64,000 bases of DNA, from contig CAWZYM010000374.1 of assembly GCA_963966185.1 (NCBI GenBank), positions 45,051 through 109,050 of the forward strand, read 5' to 3'. Both the position numbers and the translations under genes were made by a program. The notes below the pieces were generated by a model. It searched no databases. It had not been told where the DNA came from and was given only the letters and a program-made list of their open reading frames with translations. The DNA comes from Rhabditoides inermis. Lineage: Eukaryota; Nematoda; Chromadorea; Rhabditida; Rhabditidae. Position 1 is the stretch's first letter. Each line of letters starts with the position of its first letter. Below, one piece after another: positions 24,057 through 36,963 of the stretch.

Positions 24057-25378
24057 CTCCCACTTACGACTTACCAAGAAATCACTATCAACCTTGTACA
24101 TTCGCTTCTCGTACATTTCGATAAACATCATCAAGTCTTTGATAAGCTTCTGAAAAGCGTAGAAGTACGTTTAAAATTCAATGAGAGTACATAGTGGCAG
24201 GGTAGTCTGGGATCATCGTGAATTCGCTCGAATCCTTTCCGCTTGTTCTCCGATCGATCTTCACGTGACCTGTACGTCTGAAACAGATGATAGATAAACC
24301 AAACTAAAAAAGATAAATAAATAATAGATGAATAGTTAATAGAATAGTTAATAGATAAACAAAATGAAACCGTCGCTAAGTTTACACAGCCTCACAATGC
24401 AATTGTTGGCACTCGTCCTCTGCCGGTGTTGCATGGTATTATTGTACGCGGGATTCGGATGTTTCATTAGGAAGTATCCAAACATTCCATCGATGAGCCT
24501 CACTCGAGTTTTGAAACAGTCACCGTACCTGGAAAGGAAATGTAAAACACTGTTCAAAGTTGGAAAGCTAATGCACTATATACGCTATCAATAGGTCTTC
24601 TTATTTATACCAATGTCCTAAGAAAGATGCGTTTTTCACTCACCCAATGACGAACACTCCGAACGCGGGTTTGTTGTGGGGAATGATTCGCCTATACTCA
24701 TCGCACAGAGTGTACGAGGCATTCTTGAGGCGAGACAGATCGAGCAGTCGTATTGGGACTTGGCTCCTTTGTGAAGACATGTACGTCAGCGCCTGAAGCA
24801 AAACTGGAAGTAAGACAGATTGGAGAATCTAGAAGACAATGTATGAAGCTTCCATCCGATGCGAGTACGGATAAATGAATTGATTTGAATATAGAATACA
24901 TAAATTCATTTAAAATTGGAGTATAGAATATGAAATACTCACTCTCTCGGTGATGTTCCTCATGTGTTTGTGGTCGAATATGATATGTACGGGTGTCTGC
25001 TCGAACATGAGGTGGTAGAAGAACGGGGCCTTGCGAATCATCGGGTTCCACGCAACACCGCCAACTGCAAAGGGACCATTCTCTCTCTTCCTCTCTCTCT
25101 CTCTCTCCCTCCCTCCCTCTCTCTCTCTCTCTCTCTCTCTTCCCCCCTCTCTCTCTCTACCTTTCGGATGCGGCCGCAGAGACTCCTCCGCAAGAGCCAG
25201 ATAGTACGCGAGACAAAGACAGATCACTGAAAATTACGAGGTAGGGGAGAGAGAGGGAGAGAAAGAGGGAGAGAAAGAGAGACGGCGTACCGACTGCTAT
25301 GGTGACGCCGGCAGTCGTCTTGTACTTGTTCTTCTCGCGTCGTCTCATCTCCTCGCTGTCCTGTCCACTCTCCAGCAT
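23393..25378 (-). CDS. Uncharacterised two-transmembrane protein
   Basis: Exons on the minus strand, roughly 25378-25287, 25228-25163, 25060-24945, 24797-24647, 24534-24404, 24289-24205, 24150-24073, 23948-23838, 23688-23576 and 23483-23393, keep frame to a TAA stop. The start is MLESGQDSEEMRRREKNKYK; an in-frame ATG at 25417 would add 13 residues. A first membrane anchor (TTAGVTIAVVICLCLAYYLA) follows a basic N-terminus, suggesting a type II entry. A long domain of about 200 residues comes next, then a second hydrophobic segment (NWLVLAVEALLVAVVVVIAF) and a charged C-terminal tail. I do not recognise the central domain. A glycosyltransferase-like topology is possible but no DxD motif is evident. 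Minor boundary errors are likely. Confidence 0.65.
24001..24052. repeat. (CT)n microsatellite
   Basis: 26 CT units within an intron of the two-TM gene, extending a mixed CT-rich tract that starts near 23959. Confidence 0.9.
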
Positions 25379-25897
25379 GGTCGCCCTCCGAGCCCCCAGC
25401 ACCCGCCCACCGCACATCGGAGAAGAGGGAGACGGAATGATGAAGGCATTTCGAAAGTCGCCACGTCTACAGAAAAGGACCCAACATCACATTTCACAAG
25501 ATGTGGAAAAGTCTGAAGCGGTTAATTTCCGACAGAGAGGTTTTTTCTTAAGTCGCTGGTCGAAATTCTGCCATTCTACGTGAAGAAATACTGTAAGAAA
25601 TGGTCTCATTGCCAATGCTCCCTCATATCGTACATCTTCTGTTTTCTCTTTCGATGCAAACACCATTTCGGAATATGGATTTGGTTTCACGCTGCCAAAA
25701 ACAGTAAGCTTTTCATTTTTCAAAATAGAACGATTCAAACTTCAATGAATTAAAACATTTGTCAAAGAAGTAAACCTTTATTCGCTAACAACTATCATCT
25801 ACGACTCGAATAATAGAACTACTGGTACGCTCGGAAATTTTCTTCATCAATTAAGTTTTTAAGCGTGTGTGTTTTAACAGTTGTAAGGTTGGTGAGG

Positions 25898-28800
25898 CTA
25901 GTCGAGCGAGTTCATGAAGGCAGTCTTGGTCGGAGGGAACTTGTTCACCTGCAAACAACGCATATCAACACTTTCAACAACATTTCTATTGTCGTGAAAA
26001 GACGAAAGTCAGCTGGTGGCAAAACAGTGAGACTGTAACGGCTAACGCTCTGGCTCAGGCTATACGTTTTCACTCACACTGGGCAAGGCAGACGCGTGGA
26101 CAGTTCTGTAGTGGTACTCCTTGGAGTACTTGAATCGGTCGAACATCGTTTTCAGAAGGGTCTGCAAGATACTCTCCCTCTCTCTTACCCTTCTTTCCCT
26201 GCCTCTCTCATGCTCTCTCTTTCTCTCTCTCTCTCTCCCTCCCTCTCTCTCTCCCTCACTCTCTCTCCCTCCCTCACTCTCTCTCCCTCCCTCTCTCCCC
26301 CCCCCTCCCTCTCTCCCCCACTGACCATGTACCCGTCTGCCTCCCTCCGCAGCTGTCCTCTCTTCAGATCCACCGCATCCGCATCGTCCGTGTCAGCTAT
26401 ACGCGTCGCGGCATAGTGCTGCTTCTGAAATGAGCAGGTTATCTGGATGGAATCATATTATTTTATGTATGTCTGGATTCAGCAGGATTTTCTGTACGAG
26501 TGGTACTGCGTTACAGTTGTTCTCTGTATTATTTATGTAGTGTCTCGTGTTTGTATTCCTTGAAACCTTATCGCTTTGTTGATCTACAAAGTAATGAGAC
26601 GAGCTAATAGGTCATGGGAACCTTTACTACCATGGCCCGCGGGCACGCCCCATGGAAAGTCGCAAGCAGCCGGTGGCACCGCGGGAACTCATGGGCCTTG
26701 CCCATCTCCCCTTACCCAATAAAGACGTCCCCTCGCAACCATCACTCATCCAACATTCAAGAATGCCCGCTGTCCACCTCGCTATTGGATACACTGACAA
26801 GGTTAGTATTTCATGTATTCATATTCTTTAAAAACGGAAGTTCACGACATGATTACGAAACGGAATAACTATGATTCTAGGAGGAGTTGCGTCTAGAGTG
26901 GCAGTATGAGGGTGAGACGAAGACGCACACTCTCATCTCTACCGACATGAAAAAGGTGCGGGCTCTGATCAAGCAGCTCACAAAGACAAAGGCACAAATG
27001 TACTCTGTTCAGGTAAGTATACAGTATTTTTGGGGAGAAAACATGTGTAGTTGCTAAACGGGAACTAGAGTAACTTAATTTTCTTATATGTCGGTGAGTA
27101 TACCAAGCACATTTATGGGATCAGGCAAATCTGATCCCAAGAACTACTTGGCTGCAACGTTTCTCTTCAGCTTAACACCAAGCTGCCAGAGAAGTGTGAG
27201 AAGGCCATCTACGCGGCGCTGCCGTGTCTGGCTCACTCCCTTCGGATCCGGGAGAAGAAGTTCGACCAGCTGTGGCGCTGCTACATCTTCCACACTGGCG
27301 CCTACCTGTCCATCGCCATCCCCACCGACCCCAATGCGAGGGTCAAATACGGAAAGCTGGCCAGGCTGAGTGGCATATTCAGGAGAAGCTAATACGTTTT
27401 AATGCTGCTATTGTGTATTAACTGTGTATAACGATAACTCGGTGATAAACGTTTTTGTTTCATTGTGTCCTCAATCTAGACTTCAAGCAGAGTTTTCTAA
27501 ACCAGTTTATAAGCTTCTAAGTGGATATGAATTAAGTATAACTCTAACGCACCTTGATGGACTGCTTATTCATCCTCTTGGAAAAAAAGTCGACCAGCAT
27601 GACAGTCGGTACGAACAGGAGGTTGAGAGGGGGCGGGACCGAGTTGTGCAGCTCCCAGTACTCGCTGTAGATGCACACGCGGGTGAACTTGAACTCCAGT
27701 GACTCGCGGTCCTGCAACGATTGAGTGGGGTATGGTAGTTAGTATTGATTATAGTAGCGAATTTTGTGACATGATTACTGTAGCGAATGTTGTGACATGA
27801 TTTCTGTAGCGAATGTTGTGACATGATTACTGTTTTTTTTATTGTTGGTAATGCGTTTATCTCACTACTCACAGATAGTAACAAGATATAGCCGTACCAA
27901 TTGTTCTCAGCCGAAAACAAGACAGAGCCTTGGATTATAACGACTGTACTGTAGCGAATGCTGTGACATGATTACTGTAGCGAATGCTGTGACATGATTA
28001 CTGTAGCGAACGCGTGGGATACGGTAAACACTGCTGTGACGTACCAACACTTCGTCGGCCTTCTTGACGAGCATCGAGATCATGAGGTTGAGGATTGTGA
28101 TCACCATGAAGAGGTAGTACGAGAAGGTCACTGCCTGGAGTGACGTCATTGAGAGAGAGTGTGTGTGTGAGAGAGAGAGAGAAAGAGGGAGAGAGGGGGG
28201 AGAGAGAGTTAGAGTGAGAGAGAGAGATGGAGAGAGGGGTGCACGCACCTCTAGAGCAATGTTAGTGGCAGTGTGCTGCACGGCTGACTGGTCTCTTCCT
28301 GCGTTTCCGACGACGACGGGTCCGTATGTGGTGGGATCGAGGTAGCCGAAGAATCCCCAGTAGAGAGAGCGCACCGACCAGATGGTACTGGATTATGGGA
28401 GGAGTGGGAAAGAAGAGAGAGTCGGAGAGAGAGAAAGAGAGAGAGAGAGACTAACTTTTTGGTGAATCTATCCGGAGTGTTGGTGACACCGCCGTCCTCG
28501 TTCTGTTGATAGGCGCCGTCGTAGGGTTGTGAGAGCATGGTGAGACCGATACCGTATGACGTCTGAAGTCTCTCTATCTATCTATTCTCTCTCTCCCTCT
28601 CTCCCTCTCTTTCACTCACCAGCACGACAAACATGATGACAACGTAGTTGAAGAGGTAGAAGATGCATCTACCGATCGACACCTGAAGTCATCGCGTGAG
28701 TGTGTGACGTCATCATTACTACATACCACAGTGGCTCCGATGGTCTTGTTGAGCTGGAGAAAGTAGAAGACGCGAATGTTGGCAAAAGCGACGCCCACAC

Positions 28801-29100
28801 AGAGAAGAGCTTCGTAGAACATGCGGAGGTCAGTGGGGGACTGGAAGGGAGGGTTGGAGAGAGGGAGAAGATAGAGAGAGAGGGAGGGAAAGAGAGAGGG
28901 AGGGAGAGAGAGAGTGACTTACCCAGTGTCGTCTGTGCATCTGCGCGTGTCTCTCGTCTATCCCCAGCCAGCAAGCAATGTAGAGGTAGAATAGAACGTT
29001 CCACACGCATAGGAGAAAGAAGTCGAAACTGCAAAGAACTCTCTCTCCCTCTCCATCTCTCTCGCTCCCCCTCTCTCTCCCCTCTCTCTCATTCCCCTTG

Positions 29101-29161
<61 letters not shown>

Positions 29162-31262
29162 TCTTTCTCCCTACCATCTCCACCACCGTGCAAAGAACTT
29201 GCTGCCTGTCCGCCAGTACTCCATGAACCTGTCCAGTGTAAGTCCGAGGACATACGAATAGACGTACACCTCGCCGGCTCGATTCCAGAGACCTATACGG
29301 TAGGTTACTGTTTAGCAGGATAATGTAGCCTTATTAGGGTTGATGTACTACGGTAGGATACTGATACTGTATTGTTACTGTACTTGTGCGGTTGTCCAGA
29401 CTGCCGGCGTGAAAGAAGGTGACTGCGAGGAGAACGGTGAGAAAGGTGATGTAAGAAGAGAGGGAGGAGACGAATCTGAAAATAAACGTTTGACTGTCTG
29501 ATTCTCTTCCTCTCCCTCTCCCTCTGTCTCTCTCTCTCCTTCTCACCTAGCCTTGGGTACCCAGAACGACTTGGGGAAGCGGGCTGCGGTGAGTGTGAAT
29601 GCTATCGATAGCGGGAAGTAGAGCAGGGAGTGGCGAAGAAGCCGAAACGAGTCCCGACGCGAGTTCGAGCCGAACTGCGACCAGCCTGGAATACGGTAGG
29701 GTTACCGTAATGTACTAAGTTACTGTACCTTGACACCACACTGCCGTCACCGCGTGCTGCACGTTGGTCGAGGCGGCAAACTGGAAAAGTACAGTATTCT
29801 AGTTCAGAGTACCGTAACCAACGTGTTTCATCTCGCTGTCGATGGCGACTCTCAAGCGAGGGAAGGGAGAGTTGACAAGCTGTTGTGAGACGGCAAAGCG
29901 GTGCGAGAGAAACGACGTCGTCTCTTCGGACTAGGTATACGGTAGGTCACGATCGCTACAGTATACTGTACCTTCCAGCACTGCTCCGCTATCCGCACCG
30001 AAATGCCGTGCACTTGCTGGTACAGCTGCTCGTACGTCTCCTGATAGAATACTGTAGTTATGATAATTAGGTGTACTGTACCTTGAATTCGACGTGGTCT
30101 TCGGCAAGCATTCGTCTCAAGTCGCGAAGCAGCGCGGCAGTGGCTTGGAACGGGTCCTGAAGGGAACATGGAATACAGTAACCCAATATAGATTACAGTA
30201 CATTGGTGGCGAGCCAGAGGTACGCTTCCGAGGCCATGGCTCGAAAGGTGTCGAGTCTGCGGAGCGACACCGAACTGCTAGTGGTCACGCGTCGACACAG
30301 AGAACACAAACCTGGTATCGATCGATTATCGATTGATGAAGGTAAGTATACGGCACTTACAGGTGGGACCGCATGGCGGATGGAGTGTGTGTCCTCTCAA
30401 GAGCAGACACTCTGTGATCGCCAGGTTATTGCAGCTACATGCCAGCATCAGCGGAGTCATGTGCGAGACGAACGAGGCAGAGTCCGCCACACCTAGGCAT
30501 ACGGTAGATTGTATTTGGAGTACGGTAGAGATACGGTATTTGACCTACCGCAGCGCTCCTCTCCGGGAAACTCGGCAAAGAGAGAGAGGATGAACTCGAC
30601 CATCGGTCGACTACCCAGCAGGATCGCAGAGAGCAGGGCTTCCTGTGATACGGTAGGTATATACGGGTTACGGTAGATTACCGTATACCTTGGTGGTCTC
30701 GGCGTTGCGGCGATCGCACACCATTTCGGCCATGTCCTCGAGTTGTGAGGTCTAGGTGTACGGTAATGGGTACGGATTACGGTAGGCTACAGTATACCGT
30801 GAGTCCGCTGGCGAACGTCTCAAACGCCTCGATCACCTTCTCCTTGTCGCAAGCGAGGACAGAGTCGCGAAAGGCCTAAGGGGGAGAGGGGTACTCTATA
30901 CCTACCGTATACCAATACGGAGTACTGTAATCTACCGTATACCTGTATCTGCTCGAGGTTGTTGGGATCGGCGGGGTTCCAGGAGAGATGCCCATCGTAG
31001 CCCTCCTCTTTCTCGGGCTAAAATATGTTAGTTTTGCGATAATGACTCATTAACACAAATTTTGTCTAGATAGGCACCAAATCACAATCACTAAGTCGGG
31101 TGTGTGATTAGAATATGAATAGAAAAAGATAAGAAAATGAGAGCTCGGTCGCAGAAAAAAAGACAAGCTCACGATGTCGGGCATTTTGAGTCGTTCGATG
31201 TGGCGTCGGTCGAAGCGGTGCGCGAACGACGACGCAGTCGCCCCGCGCGCCACGTTCACCAT
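25898..31262 (-). CDS. TRPC-like cation channel
   Basis: Twenty-four exons, all phase-consistent, encode 768 aa. The N-terminal cytoplasmic part holds ankyrin-type repeats (SHMTPLMLACSCNNLAITEC, then LLLRGHTLHPPC), the TRPC-type Cys pair CLCSLC and the linker LDTFRAMASEAYLWL. Six membrane helices follow, from LLRHSLLYFPLSIAF (29547-29685) to VTFSYYLFMVITILNLMISM (28045-28134). The pore region SLYWGFFGYLDP lies in exon 28249-28387. After S6 comes EFKFTRVCIYSEYW with VPPPLN, the counterpart of the TRPC EWKFAR...LPPPFN block. The product should be a Ca2+-permeable plasma-membrane channel. Divergence from canonical TRPC suggests a fast-evolving member such as the TRP-3/SPE-41 type, not proven. 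AATAAA (complement) lies at 25777. Many 5' introns are only about 45-60 nt and rich in taccgta. Confidence 0.9.
26763..27392 (+). CDS. Uncharacterised 130-aa protein nested in a TRPC intron
   Basis: Three exons (26763-26801, 26881-27012, 27171-27392), all phase 0, give 130 aa. The start MPAVHLAIGYTDK is preceded by an acceptor-like ATTCAAG, so the mRNA may be trans-spliced just upstream. The protein is basic, with KKVRALIKQLTKTKAQMYSV and a C-terminal half carrying KCEKAIYAALPCLAHSLRI and FHTGAYLSIAIPTDP. No signal peptide or membrane helix is seen. I recognise no family. The gene lies wholly inside the intron between 26425 and 27552 of the TRPC gene on the opposite strand, so the two primary transcripts overlap. 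Confidence 0.75.
27752..28012. repeat. 26-bp minisatellite (gtagcgaatgttgtgacatgattact), two clusters
   Basis: About three copies at 27752-27832 and two and a half at 27950-28012, separated by unrelated sequence, inside one TRPC intron (27712-28044). Units differ by one or two bases (gttgtg or gctgtg). Confidence 0.8.
29103..29157. repeat. (CT)n microsatellite
   Basis: 27 CT units in the TRPC intron between the exons at 28923-29028 and 29175-29292. Confidence 0.9.
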
Positions 31263-31993
31263 GGAAACTGGAGATGATCAAGGTCTTATATGGTCATGTA
31301 TGGTCTTCTATCCCTCCCTCGATCTCAAGAGCCAGAGAGGGAGAGGTGACAGAATAAAATATCAAAAAAGAGTGGTAGTCGTTCACGGAACAGGTGAACA
31401 AATCTTATAGTGCGGTGAAAAGAAAAGGTATGAAACGCTACGATGTGACAAGAATTCGGCATGCCTGCAGTGAAAGCGCGTGTGGGAGCAGCCGCAGAAC
31501 CGGGTCGGTGAAGGAGAGATGCGAGAAATGACAACTTATAGACCACCGTTCTTAGCCAGTGTGTTTTGAGTGATAAATCATTCAAATTATTTTGTTTGTC
31601 TATTTTCAGACGCGAGACGAATGAATATCACGTTTTTCACCAACGCCCTTCTATTACCGAATATAGAGGCTTCGCCTCCAAAAATTCAGGCTCCGCCCAG
31701 TGCTTTCGAACCAGCATGCAAGCTGCGCCCTTGCTCGGTTTTGTTTGTTTTGTTGTTTGTGTTGTTGTGTTTCATATTCCGTGTTTAGTTTCTGCATTTC
31801 ATGTTGGGAACAATATGACATGCTGATGTATTTGGATATTTGGTTCTATTACTGCGCCTGCTACTGATAATTACGTGCACCATCCATCATGATGACTTTT
31901 ATCGCTTTGTGTTATTTTATTTATTATTATTATTAATTTACATTGTCGTTTGCTTTCACCATTCTCATTCAGTTGATGAGATAGTCGCTGACG
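31263..31993. promoter_or_regulatory. Divergent intergenic region between TRPC gene and UBX-gene operon
   Basis: About 730 bp separate the start codons of the minus-strand TRPC gene and the plus-strand UBXN7-like gene, so both promoters must sit here. A probable trans-splice acceptor (cattctcattcag, ending about 31972) precedes the UBX-gene ATG by some 20 nt. No TATA box was identified with confidence. Confidence 0.5.
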
Positions 31994-34900
31994 ATGGATA
32001 AACGCGCAGCTTTCGCCCACTTCAAGGAGATAACGGGTGAGTCACTCACTTTCATCAGCGTGTCCATTACTCCATAGTTACAAACTCTTGCTCAGGCAGC
32101 AAGAGCGAGCAGGAGTGCGAGCAGTACCTGGAGGCGTGCGGCTACGACGTGTCCAACGCCGTCGACCTGTTCTTCGCGCAGGCCGCCGAGAACGCCCAGT
32201 CGAGGGCAGGCAGGGGAGGAGGCGGAGGGGCGAGGAACGGCAACGGCAAGGCCAGCGGGTCCGCCGCGCCCGATGTGTGAGTGTTACTAGGTTTATGTGT
32301 TGTGTTATCAAGCTATACTTATAACATCTCTCTAGATGCATGCTGAGCGACGACGACGACGACGTGGAGGTGGTGTCGTCGAAGTCGCGCCGCCGCACCG
32401 CGCACCAGTCCAAGGGCGGCCGCCCGGTCGCGTCCTCCTCCAAAACGGCCGCGTCCACGAGCTCCGCCGGCATGGACGACGAAGAGGTAAGTGTTTTAAC
32501 ACATTTCACTGAAACGTTTATGATACATTTCAACAATGCACCATCTTGCTTTACTCTTTTATATAAATAATGCCACATTGTCTTCATATTCTCTTCGCAG
32601 CTGTTGCGAACAGAATCCGTTTTCTAGGTGCGCGCTCCGATGCAGTTCTCGCGCGGCCCCGTCATCCACGGCTCCCTCCAGCACCAGTATGGTTGGTTTT
32701 TTTTGTGAAACTTTTTATTACTTGTTCATATTTATTTCGTATGTTAGTCAACAAAATGTGGAAGAAAATTGATACACATTTCCGTGTTCACATTTCATCC
32801 TTGCCTTGCTTCTTATAAATCATATCATTATGATTGGGTTGTCATATTCAGATATAACGATTCCGGATAAACGATTGATTGATGGATTGATTCAGTGCTA
32901 CATTTCATATTCATACCACAACTTTCTTTTGAGGCGCGGGTCGTCAGCGCGTCGCGGGCAACTCGGTGTTCAACCAGATCGGAGACTTCCGTCAGGAGAC
33001 CGGTCAGTACTTCTAATAATGTGATGTTCACCCCGACACGCCAATCTCTCACTGTCTCCGTTCTCCCTTGTAGCGAACCAGCAGCGGGCACTCGTGTATC
33101 GTATGCATGTTCACCTATATCGTCACACATACATGACGTCACTCTTCCTCCTCCCCTTGCAGCTAACCAGCAGCAGGCTCTTCGCCGCGCCGCACTCGGC
33201 CTCACCGCCCAGACCAACAACGTGCCCGTCGGCAATGTGGTGGGTTACCGGTTACTGTATAGTTCTTGTAGGTAAACTCATGACTGTAACTGTATAGTTA
33301 TTGTAGTTGCGGTGTGTGGTGTTGTACGTTTACTCAGGTGCGCAACGGTTTTTGGGTTGTCGTTACGGATAGTAGTATAGTAGTCAGTGCGCGTAAGATA
33401 TTATTTGTGAAATGCACCATATTTCTAAAACATTTCTTAAATCGTAGTTATTCTTTTTTAAACGTTCGTTGTCTCGACTCATGTTCCATATGTAACTCGA
33501 TCCTTCTAGCCGTCTTCGTCGGGGAAGCCGAACCTGCAGTCGCTGTTCCGCCCGCCCACCGACCTCATGTTCCTCGGAGACTGGGAGGGGGTAAGGGTTT
33601 TATTATTATTATTATTATTATTATATTATATTTGTATTGGAATCGTCATTATTCATGAATATTAAATTTAGTCATGAATAGTCATAGTGATTATTATCGT
33701 GTTCATGTATGTTTGCAAGTAGTTTTTGTGTCGTATTAATATTCCTGAGGACGCACTTCATATTGCGGTGATCTCCCTTTCGCCGTATATATGCAGCCTA
33801 TGAAACATATTTAAACGTATAGACTTGAGCATGAAAACATAACTGTGGTGTTAACCATGGTGCTGTTTGCAGTGCAAGTCGGAGGCGTTGCGGGAGGAGC
33901 GCTGGCTGCTGGTGAACGTGCAGGACATGCAGGTCTTTGCCAGCCAGACACTCAACAGGTAGCCATTATGTCGGCAGTCCATTCATTTCCCTTCGAACCA
34001 CCATCGGCCAAGGCAGTTTCGAGACCGCTACTTTATTAGTGTTCTTGTTGTTGTTGTTGATCTCACCTTCTTTTGTTGTTCACGTAGTGTCCTTCAGGGA
34101 CGTGTGGAGTAATGCCGGCGTCAAGGAGCTCGTCAAGGCAAACTTCCTCTTCTGGCAGGTGGGTTTTTAAAGAGTTGGTTTGTACACTTTACTGTTGACA
34201 CTTTTTAACGCTATTTATAATTACTATTTAAACTTTCCTTCAGATCTGTCAGGACGCCCCCGACGGCGCACGTATATGCAACTACTATCATGTGAGTTTA
34301 TGCTCAAGAATAGCATTCAATTTCTGTCAGATGATGACGCAGATCTACGTTGTTTGTTGGCGTTGCACATTTTCGATGGTTCATTGAAACGATAATACTG
34401 CTTGTTGAAGTATGCAAGTATGGGCATTGTCAGGTGACGTCGTTCCCGTCGTTGTTCGTGGTGGACCCTCGGACGGGCGAGCTGGTGCACAGGCTGCAGC
34501 TGCGCAGCCACGTAGACGCAGTCACCGTGTGCGACCAGTGTGAGTGGGGAGGAGGAGTCACAGATGCTGTCAACGAGAGCGAATTGCGGCACATTGATTT
34601 CGTGTGGTTTGATAGTCGGAGAGACGTAGTTGTTGCATGTAATGTATTCTATGTGTGTGTGTGTGTATGTGCGCCCTGTGTGAAGTGTGATCAAGTAAGA
34701 AGTGCTTGGAGGAGTCATGTGATTGTTGTACTTTATTTACGTGTGATATGATAGTGCCGGTGAAACGTAGATGTTGCACTCTCTTATAGTAAAAACGACG
34801 GTTGCAACTTGATATGAATGTGTGTATAGTATACATTTCAGTGACGACGTTCCTGGACCGGCTGCCGGACTTTGCTGCGAGGGACAGGAGTCTGGTGGGG

Positions 34901-36344
34901 GACGCGGCCCCCCTGCAGGCTGACCACGCCATGCCAAGCACGGCACAAGAGGGAGGAGAGGCGGGAGCAGGAGGAGAGGTGGGTGGAGAGAGGGGGAGGA
35001 GAGGGACTTATTCGGTAGACGTTCGCGGGTAGGTGGCAGGGAAGATGGTAGATTGGAGGGGATATGATCATATTGTACAAGTTGTGCTGTTGAATCGTAA
35101 TTTGTGCGGAAATGTGTGTATTGTTGATTTTGCTGTTCATTGTATCCTGAATTTAGATGGAGAACGGTGCGTCGACGTCGTCACAGGGAGGCGGCGGGAG
35201 AAGGAAGAGGAAGCAGTGCGCGGGCGGGGAGGGAGAGGAGATGGACACGGACAGACAGGCAGGGAAGAGGGGACGCGTGCAGGAGGAGGTAGCGATGAGC
35301 GGTGAGTGGGGGATCAGGATTACGGTATACTGTTTTTTTACCCGTGAGTTGTATGTTTCTGTGTGTTTATTGGAGTCGGTGTGATTATGGATTGTTAATG
35401 AAGTCATGCAATCTAATCGAATCAAATCTTCAAGTCCTTGTCTCTGACCACAGTGTTGTTCAGGTATGGAGGAGGACTTGGTGGATTCGCTGCTCGGCAA
35501 CGGCACCCGCCAGCTGTCCTTCGTCGACGCCGACGAGTGGAAGAAGGAGGTGTGTTTTGTGTTTTGAAATAATTTAATTGTGAACTAGTGTTGTCGGGTG
35601 CGCGTATGTTGTATGTTATGTTTCGTCGGTGTATTGTGTCTGTGGTCTGTGTGCATTGTTCAATGTATTTATCTTGTGTGTATTTGTATAGAAATGAGAA
35701 TTAGCTAAAGTAGCGGTCATTCTCTTCGAAACTCTTTCGATACCGACTTTAAAACCAAAGAGCGTGTTTCGAAGGGGCTGCTTCGAAGAGACTGACCACA
35801 CAATGGGCTACATTGTATCCCTTTTGTCAGGCTCGCTCGGACGGAGTGGAGGCTAAGGTGTTGCTGCGATTCCCCGACGGCACCCGGCATCCCATCACGA
35901 TCAGCGAGGAGAGCCCGCTCAAGGTACTGTTACAGTAGCGGTTGAGTATGAGTAGTAAACTACTCAGTAGTAGGTTGATTGATTGATTGATTGCTTGACC
36001 CGTAGATTGATTGATTCAGATGTATGATTCAGATATTGTTGACATTGCATCTTTTCGGCACAATGTTTTCGTGGTTGGCTGAAACTTATAGTTTTCCGGT
36101 ATTTTCAGTGTCTGAAAAAATCTCAAATTATTTCTAAATTACTGCTGTTCATCTGTACAGCTTATGAAACGTATCATTTTTTGAGGCGGTGTGGACGTTT
36201 ATCGCGGGTCGCGGTCTGTCTGCCAGGGATCATCTCCTGATTCTCTCGTTCCCCCGAAGGGAGTATGGAGTGGCGGAGGAGACAAGGAGCCTCAAGGAGC
36301 TAGGGTTCAGCCGCAACGAGATGGTACACGTAGAGACAAAGTGA
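31994..36344 (+). CDS. UBXN7-type UBA-UAS-UBX p97/CDC48 adaptor
   Basis: Sixteen exons from 31994-32036 to 36187-36344 encode about 520 aa. The N-terminal UBA-like domain contains EQECEQYLEACGYDVSNAVD; an acidic Ser-rich segment (DDDDDVEVV) follows. The thioredoxin-like UAS domain starts at FRPPTDLMFLGDWEG and includes NVQDMQVFASQTLNRDVWSN and SFPSLFVVDPRTGELV, close to human UBXN7 (FASQTLNRDVWSN has a near-identical counterpart). The C-terminal UBX domain (VLLRFPDGTRHPITISEESP, then SFPRREY with the FPRR-type p97-binding loop) ends in HVETK. It should link ubiquitylated substrates, in other animals via cullin ligases, to p97/CDC-48. A Lys/Arg nuclear-localisation-like cluster (GRRKRK) lies before the UBX domain. 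First gene of the proposed operon; one exon uses a GTTGGT donor and two use TTTGAG-type acceptors. Confidence 0.92.
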
Positions 36345-36381
36345 TGCAGGTATGTGTTTAGATTACGAATGACCGTTCTCT

Positions 36382-36413
<32 letters not shown>

Positions 36414-36848
36414 TCTCTCTCTCCTCTCGGCGTTGGTCCATGTGTTTATTCAGCTAGCGTATCGATGTTCGATGCTGATGACTGGCCATGTCGCGTGTGA
36501 GCGTTGCGTGTGTGTGATTGAGAAGCGATCTCGCGTCCCTTCCTGTCTGCCCCTCTTTTTGGTATGTGGTAGTGAGTACTGTACTCATTCGAATTGTTTG
36601 TATTGTATTACTCGGTTTATTTCAAGAATGTATCTAATGATAGTGCTGCTAAATGTTTGCGTAGTCTTGTCTCTCTTGTCCTGCTCTGTACCCGTGTTGT
36701 GTGCGTGTCTTTGGTATACGGTAGACAGTACTCCCATTCCTTGTCCCTCTTCCCTCCCCTCTCCCAATCTACTCGGCAGAGTCTCTCTAAAGTGCTCTTT
36801 ATTGGCTAAACTGTGTGTATCCAATCTTGTGTGTAATGATGTAAAATG

Positions 36849-36963
36849 AATAAATTATTCAAAGTTTTTCATATTTTTGTTATTAATCATCTGCGTTGAG
36901 AACACGCTGCAATATCTGGATTCTGGAATTGTGATTGTGAAAAAGATCTGATAATACTTCTAG
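36849..36963 (+). promoter_or_regulatory. Intercistronic region 1: polyA signal plus trans-splice acceptor
   Basis: AATAAA at 36849 ends the UBXN7-like transcript. A U-rich stretch (agtttttcatatttttgtta) follows, and about 109 bp later ATACTTCTAG directly abuts the ATG of rme-6 at 36964. This is the classic spacing of an SL2-type operon junction in rhabditid nematodes. Confidence 0.7.

Noticed and set aside
27866..27905. Possible micro-exon in the TRPC intron (NNWYGY frame)
   Set aside because: The exons ending at 28045 and starting at 27711 already join in phase 0 and match TRPC spacing; adding it would break the frame.
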